The position numbers and the translations under genes are program-made. The notes under the pieces are model-generated. The model was not told where the DNA came from. It searched no databases and was given only the letters and a program-made list of their open reading frames with translations. 64,000 bases of DNA from Isoperla grammatica (lineage: Eukaryota; Arthropoda; Insecta; Plecoptera; Perlodidae): positions 8,905,363-8,969,362 of the forward strand of contig OX246748.1 in assembly GCA_945910005.1 (NCBI GenBank), read 5' to 3'. This document shows, in pieces, positions 56,002 to 64,000 of the stretch. Position 1 is the stretch's first letter; the number at the start of each line of letters is the position of its first letter.

Positions 56002-57687
56002 CAACGTCGGTCGATTCAGATTCATCACTCTCTCAGAGATCTTTATACGACAAATCCTCTGAAAAAGCATGGGTACGAATGGGGGGTTGAAGCGAATACG
56101 GGGTGTTCACATAGGGGCAGCTAAATCAGATTCATGAACAAGGGAGGGCAGGGCCGAGTGGGAGGACAAAATCATCAGTGGGCCAGTTGGGGGGGGAGGC
56201 TGACAGGGTCTCCTTTCGTCGCCTCTTACGACTAGTAGAGTCACTCTGGGCCTATTCTATCCCGGGCCCAGACGGGTCATGAGCATCAGATAAATAGGAT
56301 AATACTCATTGAACAATTGGGTTAAAGATTTTTTATCATTTATGCAGATGTGTCTGCTGGAGCCCAAATGGAGATAGAAATGCATGGGGGAACACCATGA
56401 CTACATATATAACACATCCAGCTCTCATCACCCAATCTAGATCTCACTGAACTCTGCAAAGACAAGACATACAAACTGGAATATCAAAACGAGGTCTTAC
56501 TGGGTCAGATGTGATAGCAGATGGATACATCCAAGGGTGGACAAGCACATGTGACTCATTGTCCAATGTACACATGGACCTACACGCAGTAAGGCAGTCC
56601 AAACAGAGAGGTATCCTACTACCAATAGAGGGTGCAACAACAGCTACCGAGTCAGATGTGGTAGCTGATGGATACTTCCAAGGGTGGACAAGCACCTGTT
56701 ATTCCCTGATCAACGTACACATGAACCTACACGCAGTAAGGCAGTCAAAACATCGAGGTAGCCTGCTTTACTAATAGAGGGTGCAACAACAGCTACCGAG
56801 TCAGATGTGGTAGCTGATGGATACTTCCACGGTTGGACAAGCACCTGTTATTCCCTGTTCAACGTACACATGAACCTACACGCAGCAAAAAGTCCAAACA
56901 GCGAGGTATCCTACTACCAATAGAGGGTGCAACAACAGCTCACGGTCAGAAACAGGCGGACTCTTCCAAGGGTGGACAAGCACTTGTGACTCGCTATTCA
57001 ATCTACACATGAACCTACACGCAGTAAGGCAGTCAAAACAGAGAGGTATCCTACTACATATAGAGGGTGCATCAACAGTTGACGCTCAGATATGGTAGCA
57101 GAAGGATACTTCCAAGGGTGTGCGATCTATGTCTCGCAGTAAGCCAGTACAAACAGCGAGGTAGAACAGAGGGTGCAACAACAGCTGGACTGATCGACGA
57201 TGTTATCCAATCCAGGAAAGAAGGTGCACAACCATTACGCAGTGGTTGCAGACACCTTTGAAGGATCTGGCGCAGAGATTGATCTAGAGAAAACCATAGT
57301 TTCGATGTCCAAGTTCATAAACGGGAGCAGGATCTAATGCGAGGGATCCGAGGTAACGTGTGAAACAAAGAGCAGACACGGCGAGCTATAGCGTAATACA
57401 TGCTCGGCGGACACAATATTCGGGTATTGCAGACAAGGCTGCTGGCCCCTTGCTTGCTAGACTGGACACAATACAACAGTGAATAGCGCTGTTATGCCCG
57501 TTATTATTATGATATTAATATTAATGATGCACGTTATTATTGTTATGGCTATACTCTTATTGTTGTATTATTAAACTCGGTATTATTTTTAAACTCGGTA
57601 TTATTAAAATTGTTGGTGTTGAACGTTGAACTGACAACTTAGGTCATGTGACGTCATCCGAATTAGATCGATTATAGTTCGCGGGGG

Positions 57688-57689
<2 letters not shown>

Positions 57690-57740
<51 letters not shown>
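57690..57740. repeat. TA microsatellite in unit 5
   Basis: A longer version of the run at 55968 in the equivalent position of the next unit. Confidence 0.9.
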
Positions 57741-57744
<4 letters not shown>

Positions 57745-58083
57745 AACGTCGGTCGATTCAGATTCATCACTCTCTCAGAGATCTTTATACGACAAATCCT
57801 CTGAAAAAGCATGGGTACGAATGGGGGGTTGAAGCCAATACGGGGTGTTCACATAGGGGCAGCTGAATCAGATTTATGAACAAGGGAGGGCAGGGCCGAG
57901 TGGGAGGACAAAATAATCAGTGGGCAAGTTGGGGGGGGGGAGGGTGACAGGGTCTCCTTTCGTCGCCTCTCACGACTAGTAGAGTCACTCTGGGCCTATT
58001 CTACCCCGGGCCCAGACGGGTCATGAGCATCAGATAAATAGGATAACCGTCATTGAACAATTGGGTTTAAGATTTTGTATCAT

Positions 58084-58790
58084 TTATGCAGATGTGTCTG
58101 GCTTGAACACAAATGGAGATAGAAATGCATGGGCGAACACCATGACTACATATATAACACATCCAGCTATCATCAACCAATAGAGCTCTCTGAAGTCAGC
58201 AAAGACATTCATATCTGCAGATGTGTCTGGCTGGAGCCCAAATGGAGATAGAAATGCATTGGCCCAACACCATGAGTACACATATTACACATCCAGCTCT
58301 CATCAACCAATAGAGCTCTCTGAAGTCAGCAAAGACATTCATATCTGCAGATGTGTCTGGCTGGAGCCCAAATGGAGATAGAAATGCATTGCCACAACAC
58401 CATGAGTACATATATAACACATCCAGCTCTCATCAACCAATTGAGCTCTCTGAAGTCAGCAAAGACATTCATATCTGCAGATGTGTTTGGCTGGAGCCCA
58501 AATGGAGATAGAAATGCATTGCCACAACACCATGAGTACATATATAACACATCCAGCTCTCATCAACCAATTGAGCTCTCTGAAGTCAGCAAAGATATTC
58601 ATATCTGCAGATGTGTCTGGCTGGAGCCCAAATGGAGATAGAAATGCATTACCACAACACCATGAGTACACATATAACACATCCAGCTCTCATCAACCAA
58701 TAGAGCTCTCTGAAGTCAGCAAAGACATTCATATCTGCAGATGTGTCTGGCTGGAGCCCAAATGGAGATAGAAATGCATTACCACAACAC
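58084..58790 (+). repeat. 130-bp tandem array in macrosatellite unit 5
   Basis: gcagatgtgtctggctggag recurs at a period of 130 from about 58208 onward, with a diverged first copy at 58088 (gcttgaacac). Units include ggagatagaaatgcatt, caacaccatgagtac and ctctgaagtcagcaaagac. Units 1-4 of the macrosatellite have a single copy of this segment, so it has expanded only here, where the 146-bp array is missing. Confidence 0.9.
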
Positions 58791-59218
58791 CACCACAACA
58801 CAAGGACGTGCGACTCATTGTCCCGCAGTAAGCCAGTAAAACAGAGAGGTATAACAGAGGGTGCAACAACAGATGGACTAATCAACGGTGCGGTCCAATC
58901 CAGGAAAGAAGTTTCGCACAACCATTACGCAGTGGTTGCCGACAGCTTTGGATCTAATGCAAGGGGTCTTAAGTAATCTGTTGCACAAAGAACAGACATG
59001 GGAAGTTTCAGCTTAGCAGACACAATAATCGGGTATTGCAGACAAGGCTGCTGCCCCCTTGCTTGCTAGACTTGGCACAATACATTATAGACGAATAATG
59101 CTGTTATGCCCGTTTTTATTATGATATTAATATTTATGATGCATATTATTATTATGGCTATACTCTTGTTAATGTGTGATTAACTCGGTATTATTAAAAT
59201 TGTTGGGTGTTGAACGAT

Positions 59219-59400
59219 GTGCTTTATTATTATTATTATTATTATTATTTATTTATCGTCATCAAACAGTTTACATAGAAACATACATGTTATACTATGT
59301 AGAAATGTCTAATGAGGAGAGGATGCAGGAAGCGAGACCACGTTCCATCTACTTTGCTGAGTGTCCTGCATCCTTTATAACGTTAAACTAAAGTTAAGTT
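59219..59400. repeat. Insert with ATT microsatellite in truncated unit 6
   Basis: Between gtgttgaacgatg and acttaggtcatgtgacg, which are nearly adjacent in the other units, lies about 180 bp starting with an ATT run at 59224-59250. Origin unknown. Confidence 0.6.
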
Positions 59401-59570
59401 ATACTAAACTTAGGTCATGTGACGTCAACCGAATTAGATCGATTATACTTCGCGGGAGTCGTCATAAAGGACAACGTCGGTCGATTCAGATTCATCACTC
59501 TCTCAGGGATCTCGGACAAAGCATGGGTACGAATGAGGGGTTGATGGGTTTACGGGGTGTTACAAGGTGG

Positions 59571-60411
59571 TAGGTCGTAAAGACCTTTCTGTAGAAAATT
59601 TGATTATGAAAAATTAATCTTATTTTTTAACGATGTGCTCGACATGTCCTTTAATGAAGTCTGCCGAAGAAGAACAAAAACACATTGCGGGAAATAAAAT
59701 CATTTTGAGGGCGGGTAATTTTAAAGTGAGTATAAGTGGCCTACAAAGAGGGCTGGGAGAATCGAGACGGAGGGCTACTCCCCACAGGGCAAACTCTACC
59801 TGGTCACCCAAACAGGGTTGTTTCGAAAGAGGCGCTGTTGAAATTCACGGAACACCCCACGCTACAGGTCCTCACCCGACGACATCCAACAGTGGAATGA
59901 GCTAGACTCGAGCCTTGTCCTCAATCTACAATGCCTGGAACGTATTCCGCCCCGCACCACGTCCACGCATATTCATTCTACCTGTATTCTTCTGTGCCCA
60001 GTGCCACTGTCTATCACCGCCACAACAACTACTACTATAAGACTACTAACCTACAATACATTACAGTAATACAGGCGGTGATATTTTAACTGTCGAATAG
60101 AACCGTAAAAAGGCAGCAAATATCACGGCAGCCGATTTGTCGCATGTTACGACAGGCAGAGCTACACGATATTTATTCTATACCGAAGTATTCGACACTC
60201 TAGAAGGATTTTTCTTATTGTATCGATTTAACGTACTGTATAATATTATCTTATTTCATTTGATGTTTGCCATTTTGCGTTTCTATCAACAGGCAGGGTT
60301 ACCTGAACCTATTTTAGCAGACGCCCAAACGGGGGACTCTGGAGAAACGAAGTAGGAACAAAGGTTATTCGCGAGGTAGAAAGAAGGAGAAAATTGACTA
60401 TATTGATGATA
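59571..60411. other. No supported gene; split tail A near 60140-60340
   Basis: gtcgcatgttacgacaggcag at 60138 and acctgaacctattttag with gcccaaacggggg at 60300-60333 look like the two halves of a tail A, with about 130 bp between flanked by near-identical caggcagag/caggcaggg. A frame at 59633-59905 has no recognisable domain. Confidence 0.45.
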
Positions 60412-60692
60412 TTTTGGTTTTACTTACCACATTTTTGAAACTGGCTAATCGGGATTCGGGACGATGAGTAGGTGATTTATGAAAATGAAAAACCACTATA
60501 TGTCCGCATCAAATCCCTTGCACAACGCGGGGTCGTCGTAAGGGGAGTCCAGCAAGGGAGAACAGGGCAAAGTGGGGGGAGAAATTTTCAGTTAGACTAA
60601 GGGGACAGGGGGGAACAGGGTCTCCTTTCGTCGCCTCTTACGTCTTACGACTAGCAGTCACTCTGGGCCTATTCATCCCCGGGCCTAGACGG
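60412..60692 (+). mobile_element. SINE-like element, head plus tail A
   Basis: A diverged head (gatattttggttttacttac, ctggctaatcgggattcggg), middle (gtcgtaaggggagtccagca) and tail A (gtcgcctcttacgtcttacg, ctctgggcctattcatcccc, cctagacgggc). An extra cgtcttac is duplicated within the tail. Confidence 0.7.
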
Positions 60693-60859
60693 GCAAAAAC
60701 TTGTTAGAATGCGATTATTTCTTATTACTTGTTCCACGACATACTCGACGTATAGTTCCACAGTCTAGATCAATACTTGACCGTGTACTTAAATACAAAG
60801 GGTCAAAAATAAAACGATCTCCATTTGTTCACGAGGTTCACTAGACAGCTTTACTGCAT

Positions 60860-61176
60860 TTGTAGAATCTTTTGATATTTGTGTGATCAATAATTCAATC
60901 AAAGTACAACAATAATATCCATTGTTATTTGTGTTGTAAAACTGCTGTTAATAAGTGCAGAGATTCTTCTGGCGACGTTGGTCGGTTTTGGGTGTGAAAG
61001 GCATCATTCACCTGCTTTAAAGTTTTCTGTTTAAATCGGTGTAGGGGGTCGGTGTAGACATTGGCCTAGAATGCACAGTCCTCTGAACTGTTTGGGATAT
61101 TAACTGCCTAGTTACTCTTTTCTTAAATCATCCTCTGCTTCCATATTATGACCTAGTTGTTTTACAAATAAAGTCC

Positions 61177-61243
<67 letters not shown>

Positions 61244-61370
61244 GTAGTGTCTTAAAAAAATATTTTCGTGAAATCAATAATTCAACCAAAGTACAACAAT
61301 AATATTAATTATTATTTGTATTGTAAAACTGCTGTTCATAAGTGCAGTGATTCTTCTGGCACAAAATTGC
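60860..61370 (+). repeat. Direct repeat pair around an ATT microsatellite
   Basis: 60885-60985 and 61272-61370 share atcaataattcaa, caaagtacaacaataatat, tgtaaaactgctgtt and gattcttctggc. An ATT run of about 23 units lies between them (61175-61242). The pair could be an element duplicated around the microsatellite. Confidence 0.7.
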
Positions 61371-61564
61371 ACAGATCATCCACCGACTCATACAGAATGT
61401 GGAAGAGCTGTGCTTTCACAACATATCGGCTTCAAAATAGCGCCTCGCTTCCAAAACTAGCAGTCAAAACTAAATAGTCACATTGCAATGACAAATTTTA
61501 CTAAAGTAACTAATTACATGATGATGATTATTATTATTATTATTAATATTATTACTTTTCATTT
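61371..61564. other. No gene seen
   Basis: A short ATT run at about 61525-61555; nothing else. Confidence 0.4.
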
Positions 61565-61730
61565 GTTGTTTTGCGACGTAGTCAACAATATTAACAGATT
61601 CATCACACATCACTGAGGTCGTCATAAGAGTCAAGCAATGGAGGAAAGGGACTGGGTCTCTTCTTGTTGCTTCTTTCGACTGGCAGAGTCACCGCAGCCC
61701 AAATTCTATCCCGGGCGAGAGAAAATAGAC
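61565..61730 (+). repeat. SINE-like copy with the alternative head
   Basis: gttttgcgacgtagtcaaca, cagattcatcacacatcact, gaggtcgtcataagagtcaa, then ttgcttctttcgactggcag and aaattctatcccgggcgaga, i.e. the alternative head, a short middle and an eroded tail A. Confidence 0.6.
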
Positions 61731-62959
61731 AAGGAGGAATAGTTCTACTTAGCGTGGTGAAGTGGAAACACTTTGTTATGTCAACTCTTACGATTGACAG
61801 AGTCACGCTGGGACTAAAGAGAATGGTCTACAGACTAACAAGTAATCGTGCACCGCCTAAGATTTTCAGGTAAATACATTGGCGGAAACCTTTTTAGCAA
61901 GGTACACAGCATATTCCAACCTAATGTATTAAAAGCAACCATTACAAAAATAGCCAAACAGTACTTCCTTAGAAACATTGATTGCTACAAAAATTGCTTA
62001 CTTCAACTGTCTTATATTTCTCCTTTTTGTTGGATATTGATGAATTAAATGACCGAATTGACCTCAAAAACAAAGATACAAAATAACTCTAACGTTATGT
62101 AAGGATACCCTTATGAAACTAATCTAATTGAACCAATCATCAAATCAAATGCCGAATTTTACCGTCTCACTAATCTGCTTCGATCCAGGTTACAATACTT
62201 TTGTCATAACAGATAATCACAGTGAATCTACATCCGTGTAGAATTTGACATCGTGATCGTCATAGTTGCGTGTTTCATAACAATCCTGTCATTATTCTGT
62301 CAGTCGAGTACTTTTCTTTGATTTATTGGCATAATTGCATGGCCGGCCCTCCTAGATCCTTTGACATGAGAGGCTAACACAATTATATAATGAAACTGTT
62401 GTCGTAACAGTGGGTATCTACGAGAAAATGACCAATATTATTATAAGTAGATTTTCAATCGCATTTATCTGGGGTTAATTTTAATGCAAATGTTAGTTCT
62501 TGTCTATTTAGATTGAACAACGAGTGTCCTGAAGACTTGTGTAAAATCTTGTGTTCAAACATGCCAATGACGTGGTATCTTCTGAGCAAATCAGAACGCT
62601 GCGTACCGTATAATAATGAGAACTCGACAAACGAAGCGAATTGTCATAATCTCGTTAACTTTAATCAATCGCTCTTTGCAAACGAGTCGGTAAAAAAATC
62701 AATGCGAGAAACGACTTAACGATACGAAAAAACATAACATACAAATCATACAAATCATAAGACATGAATTCGCCAGGGCCATGGGGGTTCGTCCGTCAAC
62801 ATGAAACGATACATAAGTATGAAACATGATCATGTATTATCGAAATCTCTGTATTGTTCAAAATAGGGAGGATTTATTGTTGTTGTTTTTGTTTTTATAA
62901 TTATAATTTCTATCTTGTGTCTAGGACGTAGGTTACTTGCCAGCTACGTAATTATGTTA

Positions 62960-62991
<32 letters not shown>

Positions 62992-63469
62992 TAGTTAGCT
63001 GTTGTTTTACTATGTATTCGACATCTAGTTTTTGTTATTGTTAATATTTGGTTTTGCCACCCTTAATACTGGATCATTTGACGTAAGGGGTTGATTGGAG
63101 GAAAGAAACAAGTAGGTGAACACATATTAATGGGTTATGAGGAGCAATAGAGAAAGCAATATGGAACAATAAAGAAAGCAATAAGGACCTATAGTACAAA
63201 AGTATATTAGCCGCCTTAAGAGTCACAATTACCCAAAATGTACCCCAAGTCAACCAGGGGGTATTTTTGTATTATTGGGTTATATTGCGTTGTCTAAGTT
63301 TATATTTATTTAGTAACGTGTTGCGAAAACCTGCGTATTTTTCCTTGATATTTCATTTACCTGCGTTCATAAACAAACGCATTATCGCATACATACAATT
63401 GTTTATTTGCGAATATACATACATTTATTATTGAGAAATCAGTTGATATATAAATAAAGTACCGTTATC
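61731..63469. other. No gene seen
   Basis: AT-rich. A second eroded tail lies at 61788-61815 (actcttacgattgacagagt). A weak alternative head lies at 63010-63100 (actatgtattcgacatctag). No supported coding frame. Confidence 0.45.
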
Positions 63470-63539
63470 TTGCGTTTTTTAATATCACGAGCTACAGCTA
63501 TACTGCAAGCATTGACTAGTTGGTTCAAGCTTCGCTGCG

Positions 63540-63665
63540 CTTCCAAGTTCTCTGTGGTCGAGGCCGTTGGTCATGAAGGACGCTGGTTTGACTCCCGGTG
63601 GGATATCCTATTGTCTCCTCAAAGCTTCCGCATGACCGCTTCTGGTGAATTGTGAGGCAAATTAA
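63540..63665 (+). mobile_element. Possible tRNA-derived SINE head
   Basis: tgtggtcgaggccgttgg resembles a tRNA A box. About 25 bp further on ggtttgactcccggtggg resembles a B box (GGTTCGANTCC). The following ctcaaagcttccgcatgacc and ttctggtgaattgtgaggca would be the body. Pairing of the arms is imperfect, so a functional tRNA is unlikely. Confidence 0.35.
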
Positions 63666-63814
63666 AGGATTGAGAGTATTCTTTTCAAATTGACCTTCAT
63701 TTAAGTTAGTGAGATGACTTCGGCGATTTAGTGTTTTGTAATTTGATTTCTCTATATTATATTATTGTCTGTCCTATTCAGTTATAAAACTTGATTTGAT
63801 TATAATTTGATTTT

Positions 63815-63985
63815 GACGAAGTACTCGACATACTCGTACGTAGGGGGGAGAGAAAGACATCAGTAGGACGATTTAAATAAGTTCAATTAAAATTGGTCAA
63901 GGGGAGGAAAAAGAAAATGGGAGGACCTCATTTCTTCGACTCTTACGATCGACAGGGTCCAAATCTACTCCGGGCCCAGACGCCG
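63815..63985 (+). repeat. SINE-like copy with the alternative head
   Basis: gacgaagtactcgacatactc, then after about 110 bp cgactcttacgatcgacagg and ctactccgggcccagacg. The middle is short. Confidence 0.6.
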
Positions 63986-64000
63986 CAAACGATAATGTCA

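Larger units (their letters stand above)
50484..57120 (+). repeat. 125/146-bp repeat arrays within macrosatellite units 1-4
   Basis: The subunit contains ggatacttccaagggtggac, aagcacctgtgactccctgt, acacgcagtaaggcagtcca and cctactaccaatagagggtg. Two length forms occur. The standard form is about 146 bp (for example 51517 to 51663). The shorter form is 125 bp, with tacaacaaagcagatgg in place of a longer link (51392 to 51517). Unit 1 has the most copies and unit 5 essentially none. Since 146 and 125 are not multiples of three, a frame cannot run through successive units. Confidence 0.8.
49745..59570 (+). repeat. Macrosatellite: five units plus a truncated sixth
   Basis: A composite unit is repeated head to tail. 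The landmark ggtcatgtgacgtca or similar falls at 52387, 54201, 55920, 57642 and 59412, with a diverged first at about 49763. Spacings are therefore about 2.6, 1.8, 1.7, 1.7 and 1.8 kb. Each unit holds, in order, an alternative SINE head (gattcagattcatcactctc, gggtgttcacataggggcag), the SINE middle and tail A, a segment with gcagatgtgtctggctggag, an array of 125- or 146-bp repeats, a conserved segment (cacaaccattacgcagtggt) and a spacer (gctgcccccttgcttgcta). Unit 6 stops at about 59570. The array length varies most. Confidence 0.85.

Noticed and set aside
50484..57120. Repeat-containing secreted or lectin-like protein in the 146-bp arrays
   Set aside because: Unit lengths of 146 and 125 shift the frame at each repeat, and stops occur at each junction in most frames.
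59633..59905. 90-codon frame beginning MCSTCPLMKSAEEEQ
   Set aside because: No domain recognised, no splice or repeat support; left unassigned.

Overview
The window looks like a gene-poor, repeat-rich stretch of an invertebrate nuclear genome, and everything well supported in it is mobile or repetitive. Evidence for a eukaryote: canonical GT-AG splice sites around short GC-richer coding patches, trinucleotide microsatellites, SINE-like elements in dozens of copies, a Copia LTR retrotransposon, a decayed R2-clade non-LTR retrotransposon and a 5S-rRNA-derived SINE. A marine invertebrate, perhaps a lophotrochozoan, would fit the mixture of R2, Harbinger, Copia and 5S-SINE sequences, but the phylum is an inference. 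No bacterial operon, CRISPR array or complete conventional host gene is visible.

Layout. 1-6 kb: two fragments of one unrecognised AT-rich protein gene (2-490 and 3028-3519) among copies of a repeat here called alpha. 6-8.4 kb: SINE copies and two short tandem arrays with long G/C homopolymers. 8.7-14.6 kb: a dismembered R2-like element. It has zinc-finger and Myb-like remnants at 8.7-9.0, RT at 11.4-13.2, and CCHC/RHN and endonuclease remnants at 13.2-14.35. Between its first and second pieces lie a 135-bp tandem repeat and a PIF/Harbinger transposase tail. 16.1-19.8 kb: a segmental duplication that flanks a possible three-exon C2H2 zinc-finger gene. 22.1-22.8 kb: a 61-bp satellite. 24.2 kb: a Harbinger-type MITE. 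25.5 kb: a 5S-derived SINE. 26.7-27.4 kb: exon-like segments interrupted by the next element.

27.42-32.08 kb: a structurally complete Copia element, the one intact gene of the window. It has two 211-bp LTRs that read as identical, a 5-bp target-site duplication, a primer-binding site matching the anticodon region of initiator tRNA, and one uninterrupted gag-pol frame. 32.2 kb: a 278-bp terminal-inverted-repeat element. 38.61-41.49 kb: a foldback element whose arms of about 1.2 kb each carry, in mirror image, the same fragment of a cysteine-rich protein. 45.5-46.5 kb: a 36-bp minisatellite of 27 copies in perfect register, inside a SINE. 49.7-59.6 kb: a macrosatellite of five units of about 1.7-2.6 kb plus a truncated sixth, each built from a SINE module, a 130-bp repeat, a 125/146-bp repeat array and a conserved end segment. 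59.6-64 kb: sparse repeats, including a possible tRNA-derived SINE.

The commonest repeat is modular. A head with GGGCTTAACGTCTCATATTT, or an alternative head with TACTCGACATCTAGGTCAT, is followed by a middle domain. The element then ends either in tail A (GTCGCCTCTTACGACTAGC ... CCCCGGGCCCAGACGGG) or tail B (CTTCCGCCGGCATAGCTCTC). These names are used only in this report. No function beyond transposition can be assigned to any gene here.
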